This document shows, one piece after another, positions 41,873 through 50,199 of a DNA stretch of 64,000 nt. Position 1 is the first letter of the stretch. Each line of letters starts with the position of its first letter. The position numbers were made by a program, and so were the translations under genes. The notes under the pieces were generated by a model. The model was not told where the DNA came from. It saw only the letters and a list, made by a program, of their open reading frames with translations, and did no database searches. Source of the DNA: Mizugakiibacter sp. (lineage in GTDB: Bacteria; Pseudomonadota; Gammaproteobacteria; Xanthomonadales; Rhodanobacteraceae); the NCBI GenBank assembly GCA_003233305.1, contig QILI01000064.1, positions 1-64,000 of the forward strand. Reading direction: 5' to 3'.

Positions 41873-41947
41873 GGGTGGGCGATCATTCGCATCGGTGTGG
41901 CCCATGAGCATGCTCTACCGCTTGGCGGTGGGCAAGCTGTACGCTGT

Positions 41948-43228
41948 TCAGGCAGAGGGTGTTTCGTTTGCAAGCATAGGTTTGAGGACGCGCTCCGGCC
42001 CGAACACTGCGGTGAATGTCGATCCACGGCCGGGTTCGCTGTCGATAACAATCTGTGCCTGATGCTGACTCAGGGCGTGCTTGACAATCGATAGTCCCAG
42101 GCCGGTACCACCGGTTTCCCGGGAGCGACTTGACGAGACGCGGTAAAAACGTTCGGTCAATCGCTGAATATGTGATTGGGGAATCCCATAACCCGTATCA
42201 ATGACCTCAAAGGCAGCCCCACCATTATCCAAGCCTCGCCAACGCAGGGTGATGTTGCCGCCACTTGGGGTGTAGCGCACCGCATTGCTGACTAGATTTG
42301 AAAAGGCACTATGGATGTCTTTCAGTGACCCATACAGGTCGGCACGGAAGGTATTTTTAAGGTGGATGGCATGCCGTCCTCTGCTCAGGGCTTCGGCTTC
42401 CCGGATCAGTGTGGCAAGTAGTACGGGAATGACAATACGCTCTTCAGAAAGGTCCGTCTGGGTCTCCAGTCGGGACAGGACGAGCAGATCCTCGACAATA
42501 CGGGTCATGCGTTGCGATTGGGTACGTAAGTCATCCAGAAGTGGTGCCAGGGTGGGGGCATCTTCAGGGTCGATCAGATCCAGATAGCCGTGAATGACCG
42601 TGAGGGGCGTGCGTAACTCGTGCGAGACATTGGCAATAAAATCACGGCGCATCTGTTCGAGTCGGGTGATGGCGGTGATATCCCGACCGAATAGTAGGTA
42701 TTGGTGTTTACCTAGAGGAATCCGGTTGATGGAGAGTCGAAGATTTACATCGCCGGGTGCCGGAACATCCACAAGAATTGTATCGGAGTCCTGTTCCAGC
42801 CATGTGCCAATGGGATGATCGGTTAGTCGATTCTTGATCTTTAGCATCCGGTCGCGCGGCCACTTCAGTCCGAACAACCGAGCCCCGGCCGGGTTGAACC
42901 ACAATGTACGGCCCTGCTCATCGAGCAGGATCACCGCATCGGGCAAGGTGGATCCTGCATCGCGCAGAGCTCGCAGTTGTGACACCAGACGCTGCGTGCG
43001 TTGATGTGTGGATTGAGTTACCGGAGAGACCGGGGATAAAGTTTTGTCGGGTACGGACAACGATTGGTCAGGCTCGACTTGCAGGCGCCAGAACATCCAG
43101 ACCAGTGCCGCCAAAGCAGCCAGAGCCAGGGCGGGAAAGACCTGCTGGAAGAGGTAGCCCAATGCGGTAACCAGCAGTAGCCAGAGCAGTAGGGTCAGGG
43201 CAAGGGATAATGTGACCGGGCGTTGCAT
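41948..43228 (-). CDS. phoR: phosphate regulon sensor histidine kinase PhoR
   Basis: This inner-membrane sensor kinase has two N-terminal membrane segments (residues 8-45), a PAS-like domain (about 90-190), the phospho-acceptor His in FIANVSHELRTPLTV and ATPase boxes (NLVSNAVRYT, DTGYGIP, GGTGLGLSIV). It has 426 residues. Like E. coli PhoR it lacks a large periplasmic domain. It starts 4 bases after the phoB stop, a two-gene operon, with ppk downstream. Confidence 0.94.
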   Translation of the reverse strand: MQRPVTLSLALTLLLWLLLVTALGYLFQQVFPALALAALAALVWMFWRLQVEPDQSLSVPDKTLSPVSPVTQSTHQRTQRLVSQLRALRDAGSTLPDAVILLDEQGRTLWFNPAGARLFGLKWPRDRMLKIKNRLTDHPIGTWLEQDSDTILVDVPAPGDVNLRLSINRIPLGKHQYLLFGRDITAITRLEQMRRDFIANVSHELRTPLTVIHGYLDLIDPEDAPTLAPLLDDLRTQSQRMTRIVEDLLVLSRLETQTDLSEERIVIPVLLATLIREAEALSRGRHAIHLKNTFRADLYGSLKDIHSAFSNLVSNAVRYTPSGGNITLRWRGLDNGGAAFEVIDTGYGIPQSHIQRLTERFYRVSSSRSRETGGTGLGLSIVKHALSQHQAQIVIDSEPGRGSTFTAVFGPERVLKPMLANETPSA

Positions 43229-43232
43229 CGGC

Positions 43233-43922
43233 TCAGCTCATAGCCGAAAAGCGATACCCGGCACTGCGTACGGTTTGTACCAGATTACTCAGACCGAACG
43301 GTTCAAGGGTCTTGCGCAGGCGGCGGATGTGCACATCCACGGTACGTTCTTCAACGTAGACACTGTTACCCCAGATGTGATCGAGAAGCTGCGGCCGTGA
43401 ATACACCCGGTCGGTATGGGTCATGAAAAAGTGCAGAAGACGGTATTCGGTCGGGCCTATCGGAATGCTCTCGCCATTGGCATAGACGCGGTGTGCCGGT
43501 GCATCCAGACTGAGTTGGCCGATAGCGATTTGACCATTCTCATCGGCTCCCAAGGTCCGACGCAACACGGCCCGGATACGTGCGATCAGCTCCCGTGAGG
43601 AGAACGGTTTGACTACGTAGTCGTCCACCCCGGCTTCGAGTCCGCTGATCCGATCCATTTCTTCACCACGTGCCGTGAGCATGATGATGGGGACTTCTCG
43701 GGTCATGTCATCTTTGCGCAAGCGTCGGGCGAATTCGAGGCCACTCACACCAGGCAGCATCCAGTCCAGCAGAATCAAATCGGGAACCCGGTCGGCTATG
43801 GCCATTTGGGCTGCGCGGGCATCGGCGGCATGGACTGGATCCATGTTGGCTTTGCGCAGCGCGAAGGCGACCATCTCGCGAATCGATGGTTCATCTTCAA
43901 CGATCAAGATATATTTCTGCAC
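43233..43922 (-). CDS. phoB: phosphate regulon response regulator PhoB
   Basis: This OmpR/PhoB-class regulator has a receiver domain with acidic pocket VEDEP and phospho-Asp in LILLDWMLPG, then a winged-helix effector (EYRLLHFFMTHTDRVYSR, EERTVDVHIRRLRKTL). The track ORF starts at 44030, but homology begins at VQKYILIVEDEPSIR. A GTG at 43922 with GGAAGGA 6 bases before it gives 229 residues, the usual PhoB length. It probably controls its own operon through the Pho box just upstream. Confidence 0.95.
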   Translation of the reverse strand: MQKYILIVEDEPSIREMVAFALRKANMDPVHAADARAAQMAIADRVPDLILLDWMLPGVSGLEFARRLRKDDMTREVPIIMLTARGEEMDRISGLEAGVDDYVVKPFSSRELIARIRAVLRRTLGADENGQIAIGQLSLDAPAHRVYANGESIPIGPTEYRLLHFFMTHTDRVYSRPQLLDHIWGNSVYVEERTVDVHIRRLRKTLEPFGLSNLVQTVRSAGYRFSAMS

Positions 43923-43966
43923 AGTACGTCCTTCCAGGTTGGTTATGGTTATTGCAACGTAAGGAC

Positions 43967-43984
43967 ATTGCAGGACTATGACAG
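43967..43984 (-). promoter_or_regulatory. putative Pho box upstream of phoB
   Basis: The minus strand reads CTGTCATAGTCCTGCAAT. It agrees with the E. coli Pho box CTGTCATAWAWCTGTCAY at 13 of 18 positions, including a complete CTGTCATA half, 45 bases before the phoB start. Autoregulation by PhoB is the expected function. Confidence 0.6.
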
Positions 43985-44037
43985 CGCGATTGGTGATGTA
44001 ACACAAGCTACTCAGCCCGATCCTTGCCAAGATAACC

Positions 44038-44062
44038 GTTAAATCGAGTCACTATTCGCCTC
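44038..44062 (+). repeat. 25-bp dispersed element, copy 2
   Basis: GTTAAATCGAGTCACTATTC plus GCCTC matches the minus strand of 6124-6148 at 22 of 25 positions. It lies in the bepA-phoB gap, 116 bases upstream of the phoB start and on the opposite strand to phoB. The function is unknown. Confidence 0.6.
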
Positions 44063-44112
44063 AAACTCGGGAAAGCCCTGAACCGCTGTCTTTGCCTTCG
44101 CTACGATTCCCC

Positions 44113-45747
44113 CTATTGCAGAAGCTTTCTGGCTTCTTTTCTCTTATTGCGGTCGCGTTTTTGTAATTCCAGCGCGATGGGGGTGAGATAGGCAATTCGT
44201 GCATCGATCCGCGCGCGTTGGTAATAATCCAGATCCGGCCGCTTGATCAGCCTATGCAATTGATCCAGGGCATCAATAGGGTGGCCGGAGATGAACGTGG
44301 CATCAGCATAAGCTTCGGCTGCTCGCACCTTCAAACCAGCCAGCTCTGCAGCCCGCGCATAAGTACGGTATATATCCGGCTCGTTGCTGTCCTCCAGTAA
44401 AGGTCGTAGCAAGGCTTCAGCTCTCGCTCCATCATTCTTCTGGTTAGAACTAATCAGTGCCTGGGCTGCACCAAGTGCTACAGCTGGCTGCCGGGGCCAG
44501 TCGCGGATTAGATTACCGTAGTGGGCTAGAGCCGCCTTGCGTTGCCCTGCCGCCAACTCGGCATGTGCCCAAGCCAGGCGAATGGGCAGGTTGTTGGGTT
44601 GGTCGTGCAGTAGTGGGGCGAGTTCATGCATAGCTTTGCTACCCTTGCCGCTGCGAATCAGGGCGAGGGCATAGCCATAACGATTAGACGGAATTCGGAA
44701 ACCAGGATTGTTGGCCAGATTACCGGCGTAATAGCGAATCAGCCCATTGATGTCTTGGCTACTGAGTACCCGAATCCTCTCTCGCATCAGCAGGTAATAC
44801 TGTTCGGCCCGGGGGCTGCCGGGGCGGTCGATCCGAGTCAAAGTGCTGAGTTGGTTACGGCTGTGCTTGACGAAAGGCAGGGGCAGGGTAGCGTCTTGCC
44901 AACCGACGTAGTCCGGTATAGATGTTGCCGGATGGGCGCGTATCCTGGCATCGATAGTATGGGCCCGAGCCCGAGCCTGGGCAATTCGCAAAGCGGTGAC
45001 CGGATGGTTCTGAAGCATGGCGGGAACCTGATAGCCACCACTGTCGGCACGGAGCAGGGTTTCCATTCGCGAAAAGAAATCGGCCATTCCATCGGGACTG
45101 AAGCCCGCACGGGCCAGGGTCTGCATACCCACCCGATCTGCTTCAGCCTCATCTTTTCTGGTGAAATTGATCTGTCGCTGCATAGCCAGACCTTGGCCCA
45201 TAGCCATGGCTGCGACCGCAGCATTGCCTCCTGCGCCTCCCGCTCCGAGGGCGATAGCACCTAGCATGGCCAAGGCTATCAGCGGAGCTGTCTTCTTGGC
45301 ATCCTCGAAGGCTCGCTCCAGATGGTGTTGGGTGATGTGGCTGATTTCATGGGCCATCACCGCCGCAAGTTCGTCCTGATTACGTGTAGCAGTGATAAGA
45401 CCTGCATTGATACCGACATAGCCACCCGGTGCGGCGAAGGCATTGATTACATTTTCCCTGGCAATGAAAAAGGTGAAGTGTTGGGTCGGTTCAGGACTGG
45501 CGGCGACCAGACGATAGCCAAGATCATTGATGTATTCATCGGCAAGCGGATCGTTGAGGACCAGACTGAGTGCCCGCATTTTTCTAAGCATGCTAGCGCC
45601 ATAGGCCTGAGCTTCGGCGGGAGAGATTACGGTTGCTGAAGTACTACCGAGATGGGGTAGGCGCACTGTGTCATTGGCGTGCAAGGTACTCGCACTAAAG
45701 GTCAACAGCGCGATGAGCGATAACAGGAAGAAAAATCGTGTATTCAT
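44113..45747 (-). CDS. bepA: periplasmic M48 metalloprotease/chaperone BepA
   Basis: BepA helps assemble or degrade outer-membrane proteins such as LptD. It has a signal peptide ending STLHA, an M48 peptidase domain with the zinc motif AHEISHITQHHLE and Glu ligand region KDEAEADRVGM, then C-terminal TPR repeats (about residues 320-530). I chose ATG 45747 (MNTRFF), because 77 upstream residues of the track ORF precede the signal peptide. It is 544 residues. It lies upstream of phoB on the minus strand and probably has its own promoter. Confidence 0.93.
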   Translation of the reverse strand: MNTRFFFLLSLIALLTFSASTLHANDTVRLPHLGSTSATVISPAEAQAYGASMLRKMRALSLVLNDPLADEYINDLGYRLVAASPEPTQHFTFFIARENVINAFAAPGGYVGINAGLITATRNQDELAAVMAHEISHITQHHLERAFEDAKKTAPLIALAMLGAIALGAGGAGGNAAVAAMAMGQGLAMQRQINFTRKDEAEADRVGMQTLARAGFSPDGMADFFSRMETLLRADSGGYQVPAMLQNHPVTALRIAQARARAHTIDARIRAHPATSIPDYVGWQDATLPLPFVKHSRNQLSTLTRIDRPGSPRAEQYYLLMRERIRVLSSQDINGLIRYYAGNLANNPGFRIPSNRYGYALALIRSGKGSKAMHELAPLLHDQPNNLPIRLAWAHAELAAGQRKAALAHYGNLIRDWPRQPAVALGAAQALISSNQKNDGARAEALLRPLLEDSNEPDIYRTYARAAELAGLKVRAAEAYADATFISGHPIDALDQLHRLIKRPDLDYYQRARIDARIAYLTPIALELQKRDRNKRKEARKLLQ

Positions 45748-45964
45748 GGATAGGTCATAGCATGCACCTAGCAACGTTAGCGCGGTGTTGTGGGTCTTGC
45801 CAGTATTTGCCGGGATTGGTTCAGGTGCGGTTGAGTCAGTATCCCAGTCTGACTCGGCTCTACAGCAATCTTCAGGTTTGGCAGGAGCCTTAATACTTGC
45901 ATTTGGACGATATCGACCTGATGATAAACGCTTATGCTGACTTGGCACTTTACGAATGGTATCC

Positions 45965-46237
45965 ATGTCTAAAACCAATATTGAAATGTATACGACGGCA
46001 GTCTGTCCCTACTGCGTCGCCGCCAAGCGCCTGCTCAGCGAGCGCGGCTTGTCGTGGACCGAGCTGCGTGTCGATAGGGATTCTGAAGCTCGAATGACTA
46101 TGCTCAGTCGAAGTATGGGAGTACGCAGCGTCCCCCAGATTTTTATCAATGGTCAGTGGGTTGGAGGATTTGATGAGCTGGTGATCGCCGACCACAATGG
46201 TACGTTACAGACTTTGATTGAAACGGATATTGCATGA
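45965..46237 (+). CDS. grxC: glutaredoxin 3
   Basis: This small dithiol glutaredoxin of 90 residues has active site CPYC at about residue 15 and the GSH-binding RSVPQIFINGQWVGGFDEL. It reduces disulfides and glutathione adducts in the cytoplasm. ATG 45965 gives the usual N terminus; an in-frame ATG lies three codons earlier. The stop overlaps the next gene, so the two thiol-redox proteins are co-expressed. Confidence 0.94.
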   Translation: MSKTNIEMYTTAVCPYCVAAKRLLSERGLSWTELRVDRDSEARMTMLSRSMGVRSVPQIFINGQWVGGFDELVIADHNGTLQTLIETDIA

Positions 46238-46602
46238 GTGATCGTGACCTGTCGTTCGCGGCATTTCGACAGCGTCTCAACGAGCGCATTCTCGAGCACG
46301 ACAATCAGGTTATCAAGAGGTTCTTCGCCCTGGATACCCAGTGTTATCGTGAAGGTGCACTCGACCTCAAGACCAAGGAAATGTTGGGTCTGGTGGCCTC
46401 GCTGGTATTACGTTGCGACGACTGTGTCAATCACCACCTCACCAAGTGTTATCAGATTGGGGTGAATCGTGAAGAGATATTTGAAATCTTCCAGGTCGGA
46501 TTGGTGGTAGGTGGATCGATTGTGATCCCCCATTTACGCCGGGCGGTAGATTTTCTCGACCAGGTCGAACAGCAGAATCAGCCACCAAGCTCTACAGATT
46601 AA
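46234..46602 (+). CDS. AhpD-like / carboxymuconolactone decarboxylase family protein
   Basis: This 122-residue all-helical protein has the AhpD-type redox motif LRCDDCVNHHL, a CxxC followed by His, as in alkylhydroperoxidases of this family. KTKEMLGLVASLVL before it and GVNREEIFEIFQVGLVVGG after it are typical of the fold. It is translationally coupled to grxC, so a glutaredoxin-linked peroxidase or thiol-redox role is plausible but inferred. Confidence 0.87.
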   Translation: MSDRDLSFAAFRQRLNERILEHDNQVIKRFFALDTQCYREGALDLKTKEMLGLVASLVLRCDDCVNHHLTKCYQIGVNREEIFEIFQVGLVVGGSIVIPHLRRAVDFLDQVEQQNQPPSSTD

Positions 46603-46611
46603 AATGCGCAC

Positions 46612-46640
46612 TTGTCCGTTGTGGGATGGGTTGGGATAAT
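46612..46640 (+). promoter_or_regulatory. sigma70-type promoter of the isocitrate dehydrogenase gene
   Basis: TTGTCC and GATAAT are separated by exactly 17 bases and lie 44 bases before the ATG at 46684, just after the stop of the AhpD-like gene. Confidence 0.65.
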
Positions 46641-46683
46641 GGGCTGTTTATTTGGCGCTTGGCGTCTTTGAGGAGTTCTGCCC

Positions 46684-47694
46684 ATGAGTAAGACCATTGC
46701 CGTGATCCGGGGTGACGGGATCGGCCCCGAGATCATGAATGCCACGTTGCGTGTGCTTGATGTACTGGATTGCGGACTTAGCTACGATTTTGTTGATGCC
46801 GGTATGGCGGCGATGGATCAGCACGGTGAGTTGTTGCCACAATCGACCCTGGATGCGATCAGTCATCATCGGGTTGCCCTGAAAGGTCCGTTGACAACAC
46901 CTATCGGTAGTGGCTTCAGTTCACTCAATGTTGAGTTGCGCAAGCGTTTTGATCTCTATGCCAATGTGCGCCCCGTTATCACCATGCCTGGTACCAAGGC
47001 ACGTTATGACCATGTTGACATCATCACCGTGCGTGAGAATACCGAGGGGGCTTACCGTTCTGAAGGGCAGACTCTATCCAGCGATGGTGAAACTGCGGAA
47101 TCGATTACTCGCGTCACCCGCCGAGGCTCTGAGCGTATTGTCCGGCATGCTTTCGAGCTGGCTCGGCGTCAAGCACGCCGTAAGGTTACCGTGGTGCATA
47201 AGGCCAATATCATGAAAACTACTTCAGGTTTGTTCCTGAATGTGGCCCGTGAGGTGGCTAAAGACTATCCCGAGATTGAATGCAATGAGCTGATTGTGGA
47301 TAACACCTGCATGCAGCTGGTGATGAATCCCGAGCGATTCGATGTGATCGTCACTACCAATCTTTTTGGTGACATCCTTTCCGACCTGTGTGCCGGTCTT
47401 GTCGGCGGTCTGGGTCTGGCACCTGGTGCAAACATTGGGGCCGAGACGGCCATATTCGAGGCTGTACACGGTTCAGCACCGGATATAGCCGGTAAGCATA
47501 TCGCTGATCCCTGTGCGCTGTTGCTGGGGGCATGTGCGATGCTGGATTACATGGGAATGCCGGACCAGGGCGACCGGGTGCGTCAAGCTATTCGCGATAC
47601 CCTGGCAGCCCATGACCGGGTTACCCCTGATTTGGGTGGTGAGGGTACAACTGAAAGTTTTACTGAAGCTTTGGTCGAGCGTGTGCGTGGCTAA
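46684..47694 (+). CDS. NAD-type isocitrate dehydrogenase (short form)
   Basis: This beta-decarboxylating dehydrogenase of 336 residues oxidises isocitrate to 2-oxoglutarate. [11 protein letters not shown] is at the N terminus. The substrate loop [19 protein letters not shown] is typical of NAD-IDH. The active Tyr/Lys are in ENTEGAYR and HKANIMK, and the metal-site [11 protein letters not shown] and [10 protein letters not shown] follow. The short length and these motifs separate it from E. coli-type NADP Icd (about 416 residues). Homoisocitrate or isopropylmalate activity is less likely. It has its own promoter and GAGGAG 9 bases before the ATG. Confidence 0.9.
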   Translation: MSKTIAVIRGDGIGPEIMNATLRVLDVLDCGLSYDFVDAGMAAMDQHGELLPQSTLDAISHHRVALKGPLTTPIGSGFSSLNVELRKRFDLYANVRPVITMPGTKARYDHVDIITVRENTEGAYRSEGQTLSSDGETAESITRVTRRGSERIVRHAFELARRQARRKVTVVHKANIMKTTSGLFLNVAREVAKDYPEIECNELIVDNTCMQLVMNPERFDVIVTTNLFGDILSDLCAGLVGGLGLAPGANIGAETAIFEAVHGSAPDIAGKHIADPCALLLGACAMLDYMGMPDQGDRVRQAIRDTLAAHDRVTPDLGGEGTTESFTEALVERVRG

Positions 47695-47706
47695 CCTTGC
47701 CGATTC

Positions 47707-47767
47707 AACCGCAGTGCTGCAAGGCATGCGGTTGTTAAACCGGGATCAGGAGGGGCTGTTCCCGGTT
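47707..47767. terminator. two nested hairpins between convergent genes
   Basis: AACCGCA-N13-TGCGGTT and AACCGGGA-N14-TCCCGGTT lie between the isocitrate dehydrogenase stop and the end of the opposing DUF502 gene. The second overlaps the DUF502 stop. Neither has a clear T-run, so a bidirectional terminator role is tentative. Confidence 0.35.
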
Positions 47768-48489
47768 GGGGTGTGAGGGCCGGCTGCTGCGGTATGGAGG
47801 GGGCTCGAGGGCTGTTCGGATTGTGTAGCACCGGCACCCTTGTAGATGGCAGGCAGCGTCTCGGGTGCTACCGCGCCCCCGGAAATGATGAAGGCCATGG
47901 CCTGATCCATGGTCCAGTCGGTGGGTACCAATTCATCCACCGGTACCACTTCCAGATAACCCGAGGTTGGGTTAGGAGTCGTGGGTACGTATACGGCGGC
48001 CATTTCTCGGTTACTGCCCTGTTCGCGCAACACCCGGGTCACGAAGCCAACGGCTTTCATGCCTCGCATGGGGAAATCGATCAGTACGACTCGCTGGATG
48101 CCACTGGGTTTCTGCTGCATCACCGTGGTCAGTTTCTTGGTACCGTCATAAATGGTGCGCACCAGTGGAATCTTCGATATCAGCCGATCAAAGGTCGCCA
48201 ACAGACGCTTGCCGATGACTCGTTGCGCGAACCAGCCGATGATATACAGTGATAACAAGGTGAATAGTAATGCCAGCAATGCCAGCAGCGGGTTCAACCA
48301 AGCCGGATTCAGGCTATAAAATAAAGTGGGAGACAGGCGCGACACCGTCGCCAGCAGAGCTTTGACGATCGGGGTTCCCAAGCTGGCGAGAAATCGTAAT
48401 ACAAAACTGAATACCAGCCAGGTTACCCAGAGCGGAATGATGGTAAGCAGCCCGGTAAGGAGATAGCGCTGCAGGTGGAGCGAACGCAT
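47746..48489 (-). CDS. DUF502 family inner-membrane protein
   Basis: This 247-residue protein has two N-terminal membrane helices (about residues 8-30 and 60-90). The DUF502 signatures IPLVRTIYDGTKKLTTVMQ (about 130) and VPTTPNPTSGYLEVVP (about 185) follow. The C-terminal tail is Pro/Ser-rich and low in complexity. The biochemical role is unknown; plant relatives (LIKE-COV) affect membrane traffic. It is convergent with the isocitrate dehydrogenase gene. Confidence 0.87.
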   Translation of the reverse strand: MRSLHLQRYLLTGLLTIIPLWVTWLVFSFVLRFLASLGTPIVKALLATVSRLSPTLFYSLNPAWLNPLLALLALLFTLLSLYIIGWFAQRVIGKRLLATFDRLISKIPLVRTIYDGTKKLTTVMQQKPSGIQRVVLIDFPMRGMKAVGFVTRVLREQGSNREMAAVYVPTTPNPTSGYLEVVPVDELVPTDWTMDQAMAFIISGGAVAPETLPAIYKGAGATQSEQPSSPLHTAAAGPHTPTGNSPS

Positions 48490-48598
48490 GGCAGTTACTC
48501 GTTGCTGAGGAGAGCAGGTACGCTGAGGTTATTATGGTACGCGATTGAACCGGGCGCCGCCGCTCTGCAGTATCGCCTGTCTACAGACGCTGAGCTGC

Positions 48599-49048
48599 TT
48601 ATTTGTCCCGTTTGCGACGGACATAGAGCTGCTTGTGAACCCGGGCGAAGATTTTACCCGAGGCATCCGCTACGTCTACCTCGAACCAGCGCAGAACCTT
48701 GGTGCCACCGGCGGCGGCACGACGCAGCTCTTCGATGATTTCCATATCAAGCTGAAAGTCGGCAAAGACGGTTTCCCTTCCAGCAGCGACAAAGTCGATG
48801 CGTGCAGCCTGGTCCCAGACGATGTAGTCATTCCCCAACTGCTGCATCACCAGCAGCATCCAGAAGGGATCGGTCATTGCGAACAGACTGCCACCAAAAT
48901 GGGTGCCGACAAAGTTGCGGTTATACCAGTGTCGCCGTAGTGCCACCCGGGCACTACGGTAATTCGGGGCAATATCGAGCACCCGGATCCCGGCGAACAG
49001 GAATGGTGGCCATAGATTCATCAGCCGGCCGAGAACCGCAGCACGCAT
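48599..49048 (-). CDS. DUF4442 hotdog-fold thioesterase-like protein
   Basis: This 149-residue hotdog-fold protein contains RHWYNRNFVGTHFGGSLFAM, the DUF4442 signature resembling PaaI-type thioesterases. The Asn/His/Gly around GTHFGGS would sit at the active-site helix. It probably acts on acyl-CoA, substrate unknown. It follows the YbbN-like gene by 3 bases on the minus strand. Confidence 0.85.
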   Translation of the reverse strand: MRAAVLGRLMNLWPPFLFAGIRVLDIAPNYRSARVALRRHWYNRNFVGTHFGGSLFAMTDPFWMLLVMQQLGNDYIVWDQAARIDFVAAGRETVFADFQLDMEIIEELRRAAAGGTKVLRWFEVDVADASGKIFARVHKQLYVRRKRDK

Positions 49049-49051
49049 GAC

Positions 49052-49930
49052 TCAGAACAGCAGTGAGGCCATGCGCTGTCGGGCCTTCGACAGCAAAGGC
49101 GCATCGTCGATCATGGTAAAGAGCGCCAATAGCCGCTTCTTGGCAAGACCATCACTCCAGCTGCGTGCTTCAGTCAGCAGCGCCAGATAATCTTCCACGG
49201 CCTGCTCGGACTGTCCATCAAGTAAACGCCGGATAGCCCGTAGATCGCGGGCTTCGAAATCCTTGCTGTCGGCGGCGATGCGCTGCTCCAGGGTGGCTGC
49301 ATCAGGAGCCCCGGCGAGTGCATCCACAAACTCAAGCTGTTTATGCAGGCGCCGGGCACGAAGGTCATTGGCCAGATTGGCGGGTAAGTCATCCAGGGTG
49401 GCTGCTGCAGCTTCGGTCTGACCGGCACTCATTTGTGCGGTTGCCAGATCGAGTTTGAGTTCATCCCTGTCGGGTTCGGCCTCAATGGCCTTTGTGATAC
49501 GGGACAGGGCTTCACTGGGTGATTCACTGTTGGCGGCTGGCGTTGGGCTGGCTGTGGTGGCGACCGGCTCATCAGAAGTATTGTTGGGCTGGATACCATG
49601 GCCAGCCAGGAACTTGCGTACCTCCGATTCAGGCCGGGCACCCATGAAGCCATCCAGTGGTTTGCCATCCTTGAGTAGCAGAACTGTCGGCAGGCTGCGT
49701 ACCCCGAACATGCTGGCTAGGGTCGTTTCCTGATCGGCGTCGATTTTCACCAGCCGGAATGCCCCCGCATATTCATTAGCCAGTTTTTCGAGGATGGGCT
49801 TCAATTGTTGGCAAGGTGCGCACCAACCCGCCCAGAAATCGATGAGGACGGGCTGCTGGTTTGAGGCAAGCAATACCTCGGTTTCAAAATTGTCCTGGGT
49901 GACTTCGAGTATATGTGCAGGGTGAATCAT
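49052..49930 (-). CDS. YbbN-like thioredoxin with C-terminal TPR domain
   Basis: Residues 1-110 form a thioredoxin domain with the active site WAGWCAPCQQLKP. Unlike E. coli YbbN (CnmA), which lacks the intact CxxC, both cysteines are present. An Ala/Thr/Ser linker leads to a C-terminal TPR region (about 135-285). The family binds unfolded proteins and cooperates with chaperones. I use the ATG at 49930 (MIHPAHILEV). It is co-directional with the hotdog gene, and leuS starts divergently about 270 bases away. Confidence 0.88.
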   Translation of the reverse strand: MIHPAHILEVTQDNFETEVLLASNQQPVLIDFWAGWCAPCQQLKPILEKLANEYAGAFRLVKIDADQETTLASMFGVRSLPTVLLLKDGKPLDGFMGARPESEVRKFLAGHGIQPNNTSDEPVATTASPTPAANSESPSEALSRITKAIEAEPDRDELKLDLATAQMSAGQTEAAAATLDDLPANLANDLRARRLHKQLEFVDALAGAPDAATLEQRIAADSKDFEARDLRAIRRLLDGQSEQAVEDYLALLTEARSWSDGLAKKRLLALFTMIDDAPLLSKARQRMASLLF

Positions 49931-50199
49931 GGTGGATATCCAATCCGGAGATTTGCACAAGATGGCGGCAAATTCACTGGATCACAAGTCAGCCGATAGG
50001 AGCAGGGTAAAACAACAACACGGGATATGTGAGAAACTTTCCGTGGCGACTTTGGTGTGGGGCCGCGAATCGATCGTGGAGCGGACCTACAGGACTTACC
50101 TGGACTATTTTTGGTATAGATAGTTGGGTGGGTATTGGCGCCTATGTTGCGCTGCGATACGCTGCGCACCTGCCCCTCAGCAATAAAGAAGAACTCGTC

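Noticed and set aside
49931-50199. Leucine attenuator or T-box leader before leuS
   Set aside because: No run of leucine codons in a leader ORF, no paired terminator/antiterminator and no T-box core were seen.
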